From: an uncultured Pseudomonadota bacterium
GTDB lineage: Bacteria; Myxococcota_A; UBA796; SXON01
DNA length: 32,708 bases
Direction: 5' to 3'
Assembly (NCBI GenBank): GCA_903875225.1
Contig: CAIQVJ010000031.1
Location: forward strand, 1 to 32,708
The translations under genes were made by a program, and so were the position numbers. This document shows, piece by piece, positions 23,457 to 31,884 of this stretch (positions are counted from its first letter, which is position 1; each line of letters begins with the position of its first letter). The notes beneath the pieces are model-generated. The model was not told the DNA's origin. It saw only the letters and a program-made list of their open reading frames with translations, and did no database searches.

Positions 23457-25139
23457 ATGCCCACCGCCGTTCTCTACTGCCGCGTCTCCTCCGACGAGCA
23501 GGCCCAGAAGGACATCTCCGTCCCCGCCCAGAAGAAGCTGCTCACCCGCTGGACCGACGATCACCCCGACTGGACCGTCGTCGCCGACTTCAAGGACGAG
23601 GGCGAATCGGCCTACGCGCCCGCCGACAAGCGGCCGGGCTTCCGCGAGATGATCGGGTACTGCAAGAAGAACAAGGTGAATGCCATCCTCGTCCACAAGC
23701 TGGACCGGTTCAGCCGCCACCAGGAGGAGTCGATCCTCTTCAAGAGCATGCTTCGGAAGCACGGAACGGTGGTCAAGAGCATCACCGAGAACTTCGACCC
23801 CGCCACGCCGCAGGGCTTCCTGTATGAGGGCATGATCGAGGTGATCAACCAGTTCTACTCGATGAACCTCGCGACTGAGACGATGAAGGGCATGACCGAG
23901 AACGCCGAACGCGGCCACTACAACGGCGGGCCGGTCCCTTACGGCTACCGGGTCGAGAAGACGGCGGACGCCCGCGGCCAGGAGCACGGCCGGCTCGTGC
24001 TCGGCGATCCGGAAGCCGTGGCGAACATCCAGCGGATCTTCGACATGGCCGTGTTCCAGAGCATGGGCTCGCGGGCGATCTCGAACGAGCTCAACCGGCT
24101 CGGGATCCCAGGCCCGCGGACGAAGCACTGGAACAACAACTCGGTAGATTCGCTGCTGGGAAACGAGACGTACACCGGCGACACCATCTGGGGCAAGACG
24201 AAGAAGGTGGGCCGCGACGGCCGCGAGCGCACGAAGGAGACGGAGCGCATCGTCGTCCGTGGGACGCACCCCGCGATCGTCGACCGCGACGTGTTCGATG
24301 CCCGCAAGGAGCTGGCGAAGCAGCGCATGTTTTCAGCGCCCGCCTGCAAGGCCCAGTACGTCGAGTACCTGCTCTCGCGGCTGATCCGGTGCGAGGGCTG
24401 CGGCGGCCACTTCTGCGGTCGGAAGATGAACAACCGCGTCAACAAGAAAGGCGATATGAAGCCCGCCTATGCCTACTACTGCAACGGCTACATGAACAAG
24501 GGCTCGTCGGTCTGCGAGTCCCTCCCGCTCCGCAAGGAGTGGCTGGAGAAGATCGTGCTCGACTCGATCCGCTCCCGCCTCCAGTCGCCCGACACCCTCG
24601 ACCTTCTCACCAAGGGGATCCAGGACAAGACGGACAGCCTCCGCAAGTCCTACGCCTGCGACTCGAAGCAGCTCGACGCCAAGCTCGCCGACCTGGACCG
24701 CCGGATCGCCAACTACGTCGAGGCGATCGGCAACGGGATTGACCCCTCGATGTGCCAGGCGCAGATCGCCGACCTGAAGCTGCGCAAGGCGGAGGTCGAG
24801 CGTCAGGCCAGCAAGGCCCGTCGAGCCGAGTTCGCCGAGGGGCTGGCCCAGAAGAACCTCGCCGCGCTCCGTCGCGTCGTCGGGGCTGTCACCGGCAACT
24901 TCACGGACCTGCCGTTCCACGTGCAGCGCCAGGTGGTGATGTACTTCGTCGCGGACGCCATCGTGATGAACCGGGAAAAACTACACTTGGAATTCCAGGT
25001 CCCCTTTGATGGGGGTGGGGTAGCCAAGTTGGCGGAGGAGTTGAATGGGGTCATTGTAGCCCCAAGGCTGAGGGTCGGAATGGTGAATAAGCCTGCTGGA
25101 AACGCCGCTAATGCGGAGCCACTCCACGCGCTGCGCTAA
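23457..25139 (+). CDS. Large serine recombinase (integrase), intact
   Basis: The 560-residue protein opens with the serine-recombinase catalytic domain: LYCRVSSDEQ with nucleophile Ser near residue 11, then LVHKLDRFSR and ATPQGFLYEGM. A recombinase domain follows (GPVPYGYRVEK, GIPGPRTKHWNNNSVDSLLGN, YTGDTIWGK). A zinc ribbon starts at C312 (CEGCGG) and continues to YYCNGYMNKGSSVC, and a long coiled coil spans about 395-460. The size and order match integrases of phages and integrative elements, which join attP and attB. The last 50 residues after LEFQVP are not conserved-looking and overlap the 3' end of the convergent recombinase by 159 bases. As the only uninterrupted recombinase here, it is the likely mobiliser of the element. 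A sigma-54-like promoter and phased repeats lie upstream. Confidence 0.93.
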   Translation: MPTAVLYCRVSSDEQAQKDISVPAQKKLLTRWTDDHPDWTVVADFKDEGESAYAPADKRPGFREMIGYCKKNKVNAILVHKLDRFSRHQEESILFKSMLRKHGTVVKSITENFDPATPQGFLYEGMIEVINQFYSMNLATETMKGMTENAERGHYNGGPVPYGYRVEKTADARGQEHGRLVLGDPEAVANIQRIFDMAVFQSMGSRAISNELNRLGIPGPRTKHWNNNSVDSLLGNETYTGDTIWGKTKKVGRDGRERTKETERIVVRGTHPAIVDRDVFDARKELAKQRMFSAPACKAQYVEYLLSRLIRCEGCGGHFCGRKMNNRVNKKGDMKPAYAYYCNGYMNKGSSVCESLPLRKEWLEKIVLDSIRSRLQSPDTLDLLTKGIQDKTDSLRKSYACDSKQLDAKLADLDRRIANYVEAIGNGIDPSMCQAQIADLKLRKAEVERQASKARRAEFAEGLAQKNLAALRRVVGAVTGNFTDLPFHVQRQVVMYFVADAIVMNREKLHLEFQVPFDGGGVAKLAEELNGVIVAPRLRVGMVNKPAGNAANAEPLHALR

Positions 25140-26444
25140 CTTAACGGTGGCGGCACGCGCCTTCATCGACCCGGCGACCGGTTCACGCCCCTCGGCCTCG
25201 GCGTGAACCTCCGCGTGAACCGCGTGAACCGTGCCCGCCGTCGCTGCGGTGCCGTTCGCGCCCTTCCCGCTCTTGCCGCCGCCCGACCCGCCCGAGCCGC
25301 GCACCTTCCGGGCGACCTGCTGGATGGCCTCCTCGACGGCCGACCCGTCGTAGAGCGCGACCTCGACGCGGTCCGGGTAGACGCGAACCTCGTCGACGAT
25401 CTCGTGCAGCAGCTCCCGGCGCTCGCCGGGGGTGAAGTGCACGTACAGCTCGTCGAAGTCGCGGAGGACGGCGTGGATGGCGGCGAGGGAGAGCGAGCGT
25501 GTCTCGTCGACGCCCAGCTTGCCCTCCTCGTCGGCGATGGCGCTCTGGAGCGCACGACCGCGAGCCTCCAGAGACGCCATGCGCTCTGCCGCGGTGTCCG
25601 AACCCGAGCCCTTCAGCGCCATGAGCGCGTCGAGCAGATGGTTCCGGTCGGCCTTGTTGGCGGCGTACTCGGCCTGGAGCGCCTTGAGCCGCTCGCGCGC
25701 GGGCTCCAGCAACTCCTTCGCGATCCGGTTGGACTCGTTGATCGCTCGCTCGACGAGCACCGGGTCGGACGCCGCGCGGCGGACGATGGCGAGGACGGCT
25801 TCCTCCAGCGCCCCGGCGTTGAGCTGGCCGATGGGGCAGGTTGACTGGGTGTCCTTCGAGACCGACACGCATCGGTAGTAGAAGTAGCGGGTGCCTGCCG
25901 AGTTCATCGTCGTCCCCGAGGTCATCGCGCAGCCGCAGGATGGGCAGCGAGCCAGACCCGTGAGCAGGTACTCGTGGGGCCGGTTCTCGCGCGGTGCCTT
26001 CGCGCCACGCCGGTTGTCCTCGCGGATGTTCTGGACGCGGTCGAACGTCACGGCGTCAATGATCCCCTCGTGCTGCCCCTTGTGCCACTCGCCGCAGTGC
26101 GGGACCTCGCCCAGGTAGAGGCGGTTCTTGAGCATGCCTTCGACGACGGCGTTCGTGAGTTCGCGCTCCCCCTTGTCGCCCTCACGCCGCGACGAGTACC
26201 GCTTCTGCCGGTGGCCCTTCCCGTTCAGGTACCGGGCGACCTCGCGGACCGACCGCAGCTCGGGCATCTTCTCGAACGCCTCGCGGACGACGGCCGCCTC
26301 GTTCTCGTTGATCGACAGGTGGCCGTTGCCGTCGGAGTCGTAGCCGAGCGGCGGGGCTCCCCCGTTCCAGAGGCCACGTTCGGCGCGGGCCTGCATGGCG
26401 ATGCGCGTGCGGTCGGCCGTCTGCTCGCGCTCCAGCTCCGCGAA
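24981..26444 (-). pseudogene. Second large serine recombinase, C-terminal part (split by IS21-family element)
   Basis: This is the 3' part of a recombinase gene whose 5' part lies at 29003-29451. Joining 29007-29003 directly to 26439 (removing the IS and one copy of the 5-bp duplication) restores an open frame reading MLKLVLVFAELEREQTAD and then MQARAERGLWNGGAPPLGYD. The fragment has the recombinase domain (NGGAPPLGYDSDGNGHL, NRLYLGEVPHCG), a zinc ribbon (CPSCGCAMTSG, YYRCVSVSKDTQSTCPIG), a coiled coil (about 25,450-25,700) and a long tail rich in Gly, Ala and His that runs through the 159-base overlap with the facing gene. Without the catalytic domain it cannot recombine. Internal start codons such as the ATG at 26396 might still make a DNA-binding fragment. 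Confidence 0.9.
26440..26444. repeat. Target-site duplication, left copy (GCGAA)
   Basis: GCGAA directly abuts the left IS terminus and is repeated directly after the right terminus at 29003-29007. A 5-bp duplication lies in the 4-8 bp range of IS21-family insertion. Confidence 0.9.
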
Positions 26445-26533
26445 TGTAGAGTCCAGAAACTCTGTCGTGTCGAGATCCAGAAACTCTGGCGGATTCTGAC
26501 CCGCCAGCCGCTTCCCGCGATCTCCGGTAGCTG

Positions 26534-27970
26534 GTGGGCTTCCCGCTGGAGACCGCGCAGGTGTTCGACGTCATGACCCGCTTGAAAGTCCACCACATGG
26601 CGGAGGGCGGCACGCCCCAGGCCACCATCGCCGCGAAGTGCGGCATCTCCGTTCGCACCGTCGAGCGCGTGCTCGCCGAGCCCGAGCCCACCCGAGAGGA
26701 GGTCGCTGAGAACAGCCGGCAAGCCGCGAAGCGACCGGGGCGACCGGCCGTCACCAGCGACGCGCTCGTCGAGCGGATCCGCACGCTGCTCGGCGAGGAG
26801 ACGATCGCGGCGACCGAGGTCCTGCGCCGGGCCCGCGACTGGGGGTTCACGGGCAGCCGCAGCACGATGGCGGCGCTCGTGAAGGAGCTCCGCCCGACGC
26901 CTCGGAAGGAGGCGATCATCCGCTTCGAGGGGCTCCCCGGCGAGTACGCCCAGTTCGACTTCGGGGAGGCGACCGTCAAGTACACCGACGGTCGCAAGGA
27001 CAAGCTGGTCTTCTGGGCAGCCCGCATGAAGTACTCGCGGATGATGCACGTCATCGTCGTCCCCGACCAGCGGGCGGAGACGCTGGCTCGCTGCCTGCTG
27101 GGGTCGCTGGCGTTCTTCGGGGGCAGCACCAAGGAGTGGGTCTTCGACAACCCGAAGACGGTCCGCATCTCCCCGATCGGCGTGGAACCACCGGTCCTGC
27201 ACGCCTACCTGCGCGACCTCGTCGCCGAGTACCGCACGATCCCGACGCTTTGCACCCCGGGAAAGGGACAGCAGAAGGGCTCGGTCGAGCGCCTGGTCAA
27301 GTACGTCAAGCACAGCTTCTTCTTCGCCCGCAAGTTCCAGAATCGCGCGGACGCCCTGGAGCAGCTCGTCGGCTGGCTGCACGTGGTCAACCACGAGCGG
27401 CCGAGCGACGCGACCGGGGTGATCCCCGCCGTGGCGCTGGAGGCGGAGAAGCCCTGGCTGGCCGAGCGTCCGGTACGCGTCACGGCCGATGCCTGGCCGA
27501 TCCGGGAGACGATCACGGTCACGCCGATGGGGACGGTCTCCTTCGCTGGAACGCCGTACTTTGCCACGGCGACTCGCATCGGGGCGCCCGCCACGCTGTT
27601 CATCCGGCGTGACGCGATCGAGATCGTGGTCGGCGACGAGCGCGTCACCCATCGGCGCAAGGACGGCATCGGCGTGCTGCAGATGCTGCCCTCCCAGACC
27701 GAGACGCTGCTCGGGGCGGTCCACGGGCGACGCAAGCAGGCGACGGTGCGCCGCGAGGCCCTGCTGCGCATCGGCAAGCCCGCCTGGGCCTGGATGACCG
27801 CGCTGGTCCACCGGCACCCCGACGGCCGCTGGGAGCGGCCCTGCAACGACCTCTACGACCTCCTCCGGGAGCACGGCGAGGACGCGATGCGCGCCGCCTT
27901 CGACCGCTGCAACCTGCGGTGCGGCTACACCGTGGACGACGTCGCGATGGCACTGCGGGAGGTGGCGTGA
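26534..27970 (+). CDS. istA: IS21-family transposase IstA
   Basis: The 478-residue protein (GTG at 26534; an ATG at 26573 is the alternative start) has an N-terminal helix-turn-helix (GTPQATIAAKCGISVRTVERVL, about residues 27-48), then a DDE integrase core. D142 lies in AQFDFGEA, D205 in WVFDNPKTV and E252 in QKGSVERLVKYVK, in the usual D-D-E order. The C-terminal part has the beta-barrel-like region (RPVRVTADAWPIRE). IstA cuts and joins the IS ends and works with the ATPase IstB. Its stop overlaps the istB start (TGATG), the translational coupling standard for this family. Confidence 0.95.
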   Translation: MGFPLETAQVFDVMTRLKVHHMAEGGTPQATIAAKCGISVRTVERVLAEPEPTREEVAENSRQAAKRPGRPAVTSDALVERIRTLLGEETIAATEVLRRARDWGFTGSRSTMAALVKELRPTPRKEAIIRFEGLPGEYAQFDFGEATVKYTDGRKDKLVFWAARMKYSRMMHVIVVPDQRAETLARCLLGSLAFFGGSTKEWVFDNPKTVRISPIGVEPPVLHAYLRDLVAEYRTIPTLCTPGKGQQKGSVERLVKYVKHSFFFARKFQNRADALEQLVGWLHVVNHERPSDATGVIPAVALEAEKPWLAERPVRVTADAWPIRETITVTPMGTVSFAGTPYFATATRIGAPATLFIRRDAIEIVVGDERVTHRRKDGIGVLQMLPSQTETLLGAVHGRRKQATVRREALLRIGKPAWAWMTALVHRHPDGRWERPCNDLYDLLREHGEDAMRAAFDRCNLRCGYTVDDVAMALREVA

Positions 27971-28734
27971 TGGACGTCACCAACATCGACCTCGCCGCCA
28001 TCATGCGCCGGTTGAACCTGGCGACGGTGGCCCGCCTGCTGCCCGAGTACGAGGTGCGAGCAGCGAAGGAGGGCTGGTCTCACCACGACTTCGTCACGCT
28101 CTTGCTGGCGGAGGAGGTGGCGCATCGCACCGACACCCGGGTCAAGAAGCTCGCGAGGCACGCGCACTTCCCGTACCTCAAGACCATCGACGAGTTCGAC
28201 TTCGTCTACCAGTCCTCGCTGCGCCGCCAGCAACTCGGGCCGTACCTGGGGTCGGACTTCGTCACCGAGGGAAGGAACCTGATCCTGTCTGGCAAACCTG
28301 GGCGCGGCAAGACGCACCTCGCGATCGCGCTGGCCTACAAGGCGATCCAGAACGGGTTCGAGGCCCGCTTCATCACGGCATCGGCGCTGATCGACAAGCT
28401 CCACGCTGCTGCCAAGAACGGCACGCTGACCGAGACGACGACTGAGTACGTGCAACCTCACGTATTGGTGGTCGACGAGGTAGGGTACCTGCAATGCGCC
28501 GAGGACGCCGCAAACGTGCTCTACGGCGTCGTCGACCAGCGCTGCCTGAAGCGCCGCCCGATCATCTTCACCACGAACAAGGCGCTGAGTAGCTGGGGAA
28601 CCGTCCTCCACGATCCCGACCTCGCCGAGGCGCTGCTCGACCGGGTGCTGGAGCGCGGGGAGCACATCCGCCTGTCCGGCAAGTCCTGGCGCACCCAGAA
28701 GACCGACCCGTCCGCGTTCTCGGACGAGCCGTAG
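27970..28734 (+). CDS. istB: IS21-family helper ATPase IstB
   Basis: The 254-residue AAA+ protein has Walker A GKPGRGKTH (108-116), Walker B VLVVDEVGYL (165-174) and IIFTTNKALSSWG (sensor 1), with an N-terminal helical domain (ATVARLLPEYEVRAAKEG). IstB loads onto target DNA and stimulates the IstA transposase. The ATG at 27970 shares bases with the istA stop; an in-frame start 51 bases earlier lies inside istA. After its stop, about 270 bases of non-coding sequence lead to the right IS end. Confidence 0.95.
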   Translation: MDVTNIDLAAIMRRLNLATVARLLPEYEVRAAKEGWSHHDFVTLLLAEEVAHRTDTRVKKLARHAHFPYLKTIDEFDFVYQSSLRRQQLGPYLGSDFVTEGRNLILSGKPGRGKTHLAIALAYKAIQNGFEARFITASALIDKLHAAAKNGTLTETTTEYVQPHVLVVDEVGYLQCAEDAANVLYGVVDQRCLKRRPIIFTTNKALSSWGTVLHDPDLAEALLDRVLERGEHIRLSGKSWRTQKTDPSAFSDEP

Positions 28735-28959
28735 GATCCGAGAATGCGGCGCTGCGAACATTTCCGGATTGTTGGATCGGCCGAAGACGCCGCCTTCACC
28801 CTACGTTCGTCCTGCCTCGCCGGGGCGGTGGGCTGGGCGGGGGCTCACCTGAGTGGCCCCCGTCCGGTCCGCCGTCCAGGCGGTCGCATCTCCGCCGAGC
28901 GCCCGTCGGAGGGCCCGTCCTTGACCGCCGCCACCCCTCGTGGCACATTTCCCACCCGC

Positions 28960-29007
28960 CATAGTTTCTGGACGAAACCCGCCAGAGTTGTTGGACGCTA
29001 CAGCGAA
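28960..29007 (-). repeat. Right IS terminus and target-site duplication
   Basis: Two transposase-box copies lie at 28960-28972 and 28983-28995 in reverse orientation, the terminus CTACA ends at 29002, and the right GCGAA duplication occupies 29003-29007. The left terminus has the same arrangement in mirror image. Confidence 0.9.
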
Positions 29008-29451
29008 CACGAGGACGAGCTTGAGCATCGCCCGGCCGATGGGCTGCGAGGTGTCGAAGGACTCGTTGAGCGACACGAACTGGACGTTCTTGGCCTCGAA
29101 GGCACGGTGCAGCTCGTAGAAGTCGAGCAGGGAGCGCGACAGGCGGTCCAGCCGGGTGACCATGACCACGTCGATCTGCCCGGCGCGGACGGCGGCGAGC
29201 ATCTCCTGCATCCGCGGCCGGTCGAGGTTCTTCCCGCTGGCGCCTTCCTCGCGGAACACGCGGGCGACGACGTGCGGGGCCTGGCGCGAGGCGACCGAGG
29301 ACCGGAGGCGGGCCTCCTGGGTTTCGAGCGAGCCCTCGTCGCCCATCTGGTTGTCGGTGGAGACGCGGGTGTAGAGGGCGACGCGGAGGGCGTCGGGGGC
29401 CGGAGCCGTGGATGCGGATCCGGATGAGAGGCGGGAGGGGGGTGATGCCAT
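29003..29451 (-). pseudogene. Second large serine recombinase, N-terminal catalytic part
   Basis: The fragment starts at the ATG at 29451 with a Ser/Pro/Ala-rich leader and then LRVALYTRVSTDNQ, carrying the nucleophile Ser, EGSLETQEARL, VFREEGASGKN, VVMVTRLDRLSRSL and IGRAMLKLVLVFA. This is a nearly complete resolvase domain; only the end of helix E is cut off by the IS. In the present sequence translation runs on into the IS for about 66 codons of unrelated sequence, ending at 28801. The two halves fit exactly when the IS and one GCGAA copy are removed, which shows the gene was intact before insertion. Confidence 0.92.
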
Positions 29452-29485
29452 GTTTGCGCCTTGTGATTCGGTACCAGCTTATCCG

Positions 29486-29515
29486 CTGCGGAGCGGTAGC
29501 GCTACCGAGTAGCAG
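29486..29515. promoter_or_regulatory. 30-bp hyphenated dyad upstream of recombinase 2
   Basis: The centre CGGTAGCGCTACCG (29494-29507) is a perfect 14-bp palindrome flanked symmetrically, after 4 unmatched bases on each side, by CTGC and GCAG. Twenty-two of 30 positions pair. It lies 35-64 bases before the recombinase 2 start codon, which suits an operator or a recombinase binding site. No run of T follows, so it does not look like a terminator. Confidence 0.65.
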
Positions 29516-29609
29516 GGCGCTTTCACGGTGGTTTCATGGGGCGTGAAAGTGGAATCGGCTGGCGGAATATTCCGCGGGCTGGAGGCTGGCGCCGGTGGCG
29601 CTCGAAGTC

Positions 29610-29693
29610 TCGCACGTCGCACGTCGCACGTCGCACGTCGCACGTCGCACGTCGCACGTCGCACGTCGCACCTCGCACCTCGCACCTCGCACC
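29610..29693. repeat. Heptamer tandem repeat, 12 units
   Basis: Seven perfect copies of TCGCACG (29610-29658) are followed by four copies of TCGCACC (29659-29686) and one TCGCGCC. The ordered change of the last base indicates two rounds of local expansion. It is a minisatellite-like, slippage-prone array in non-coding DNA. Confidence 0.95.
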
Positions 29694-29967
29694 TCGCGCC
29701 GACGCGCCTCGCGCGAGTGACCCGGGCGCACGCCCTCCCGGTCTCGGCCCATCCTTCCCCGCCATCGGGGGCGAGGCTGATGCGCGTTCCGGGTCACCCC
29801 GCCGCGGCCGCGTTCAACCAGTGCAAGTCCCCGCCTGGCGCCAAGGCGCTGACCGATATGCCGTAGCTTGAAGACAGCCAACGCCCGTTGAGCTTCGCTG
29901 GTTATACGGTACCGAACGTGCTCGTAAAGAGGCAGCCGGCCTCGTCCCTTAGATCCTCGAGTTGACT

Positions 29968-31884
29968 ATGCTGATCCTGATTCTCGCGTCGCTAGCCCGT
30001 GCGCGTGGGGCCACGCTGATCGTGGACGGGACATCCGGATATCTGTCCATCTCGGAGGCGCTCGCCGACGCCGCCGATGGCGACACCATCGAGATCTCCG
30101 CAGGCACCTGGTACGACTGTATAGACCTGGATGGAAAGAGCCTGAGCATCATTGGTACCGCCGGTAGCGCGGCCACGACACTCGACGCTGGCGGCACGTG
30201 CGACGCGGCGCTCGTCAGCACGACCGGGGCACCGGTGGTCGTGATTGAGGGGCTCACGGTCTCGAACCACGAGAGCACCGGCGTTCGTGTCGGCGCGGGT
30301 ACCTTCACCCTGGATGACGTGGCGCTGGTCGACGCGGGCTCAGCGGGGCTCAGCGTGTTCGCACTGGAGGTCGACGGCGGGGGGGTGACGCTAATGAACT
30401 CATCGGTCACTGGTGGCATTGTGTTGGAGGCGAGCGGCGGTACGCTCGAAGTGGTCGACTGCGCCCTCGACGACGCCGCGATTTCTACGGACGGGGCGGA
30501 CGTGGCGGTCAGGGGGACGACTTTTGAGAACCTCGCCCCGGTCGAGTCGATGCTGGACGTGACGGATGGCTCGCTGGACGTCCAGGACTGCATCTTCTCC
30601 GACATTGGCGGATCCAACGGCTCGGCCCTCCACGCCGAGTCGGCCGTGGTCACCATAAGCGGCAGCGCGTTCCTCCGGAACGGTGGATCGGCGAGCATGT
30701 TGGGCGGGGCGGTGATGGTCGAGAGCGCCGCGCTTGACATTACGTCCTCGGAGTTCAGCGACAACGCGACCAACGGTGCCACCGGCGAAGGGCGCGGCGG
30801 CGCGGTGTACAGCGATGGGGACGTGACAGTGTCCGACTCGACGTTCACGGGGAACCTTGCCGAGAGCCATGGCGGGGCCATCTACGCGGTTGGGGACGTG
30901 GAGATCGTCAGATCAACCTTCTCGTCGAATCAGGCCGCCGGACGCGGAGGGGCGATCGCGACGAACGGGGCTCTCTTCGTGTCGGACAGTTCATTCACCG
31001 ACGATGCAGCGGTCAGCGACGGCGGCAGCATCTCCGCGGATGGCGCAGTCTCCGTCACGGGGTCCTCGTTCACCAACGAGTCCGTTGGGGGCGGCGAGTC
31101 CGGAGGGGCCATCTACGCGTATTCCGTCACGATCGCAGGTTCGACCTTCGACTCGTGCGGGGCCGATCGTGGTGTTGGAGGCGACGGAGGGGCGGTTTAT
31201 GTGCTGCGCGAATCTTCGGTGACGGACTCGGAATTCGGGAACGGCTATGGGGTGACCGGCGGCGCCATCTCCGTCTACCCGGGCTATGGATCGACCCTCA
31301 CGGTGTCTCGCAGTCGGTTTGAGGCGAACTACGCCTCGTACGGCGGAGCCATCTACGCGCCGGAGCTGGTAGTCGACGGGAGCGCGTTCGTAGGCAACAG
31401 CGCAAGCTACGGCGCCGGAGCAGAGGTTTTCGGCGCAACGACGGTGACGAACTCGTATTGGTGTGGCAATGCTGCGAGCGTGTATGGGGGGGCGTTGTAC
31501 ATCTACAACGTCGGGAGCGACGACGTCGAGGGCGGGCTGACGACCTCGAATACCATCTGGGCGCGGAACTCGGCCGATCGCGGCGGGGCCATGTACCTGA
31601 CGGGCGCCGAGGGCGGCCTGTCCATGACCAACGACACCGTCGTCGCCAACAGCGCATCCGACTTTGGGGGTGGCGTCTACTTCGAGGCGTGTGACGAGTT
31701 CAGCAGCGTGTTTCTGAACTCGATCTTCGCATACACGGCGTCGGGGGATGCGGTGTACGGCGCGAGTGCAGCGTGTGTCACGAACACGACCTACTCCGAC
31801 TGGTACTCAAACGGCGCTGCGGACTCGGGCGGATCGTTTACGTTCACTGCGGGAGGATTCGGAAATATAGCTGTTGAACCTTAA
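29968..31884 (+). pseudogene. Secreted beta-helix (Pmp-like GGAIY repeat) protein, N-terminal part up to an in-frame TAA
   Basis: The start ATG at 29968 (a TTG two codons earlier is possible) gives MLILILASLARARGA, a short signal-peptide-like N-terminus, then a DGTSGYLSISEALADAADGDTIEISAGTW entry typical of right-handed parallel beta-helix proteins (given here in outline: YLSISEAL, DGDTIEI). Many imperfect repeats of the type SxFxxNxAxxxGGAIY follow (for example SHGGAIYAVGDV, RGGAIATNG, SYGGAIYAPEL), as in polymorphic outer-membrane/Pmp-like surface proteins. No catalytic residue is evident. The frame ends at TAA (31882-31884) after GGFGNIAVEP, but the same frame stays open afterwards and continues with matching content, so this is the first part of one larger gene. 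No good ribosome site is visible. Confidence 0.75.

Larger units (their letters stand above)
26445..29002 (+). mobile_element. Complete IS21-family insertion sequence (2558 bp)
   Basis: The element carries an istA/istB pair and ends in imperfect inverted repeats: left TGTAGAGTCCAGAAACTCTG, right (reverse strand) TGTAGCGTCCAACAACTCTG. Each end has an internal second copy of the TCCAGAAACTCTG-like box, as expected for multiple transposase-binding sites in this family: left at 26452-26464 and 26476-26488 (24 bp apart), right at 28960-28972 and 28983-28995 (23 bp apart). GCGAA is duplicated on both sides. The element interrupts a serine recombinase gene and is transcribed opposite to it. Both transposition genes appear intact and the target duplication is perfect, so the insertion may be recent. 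Confidence 0.95.
29452..29967. other. Non-coding region between recombinase 2 and the beta-helix protein gene
   Basis: These 516 bases lie between divergently transcribed genes. They contain a 30-bp dyad (29486-29515), a 7-bp inverted repeat CTTTCAC/GTGAAAG (29520-29526 and 29543-29549) and a heptamer tandem array (29610-29693). A CGGTACC motif occurs near both ends (29469 and 29907). Open frames crossing it are translations of the tandem repeat (RTSHVAR and similar) and are not credible genes. The promoter for recombinase 2 and any attachment site for it would be expected here. Confidence 0.6.

Noticed and set aside
24980..25145. Possible tRNA gene at the recombinase 3'-end junction as an integration target
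   Set aside because: I could not fold a cloverleaf or find a convincing T-arm GGTTCRA box on either strand.
26225..27874. Minus-strand open frame of 549 codons opposite istA
   Set aside because: istA on the plus strand has the complete DDE triad. The antisense frame has no domain and crosses the IS boundary.
29610..29693. Possible CRISPR array
   Set aside because: Units are 7 bp and directly contiguous with no spacers, and no cas gene is present.
29528..29881. Several open frames over the heptamer repeat (translated as RTSHVAR-type repeats)
   Set aside because: Any frame over a 7-bp repeat stays open if the unit lacks stops. There is no ribosome site or similarity, so this is non-coding minisatellite.
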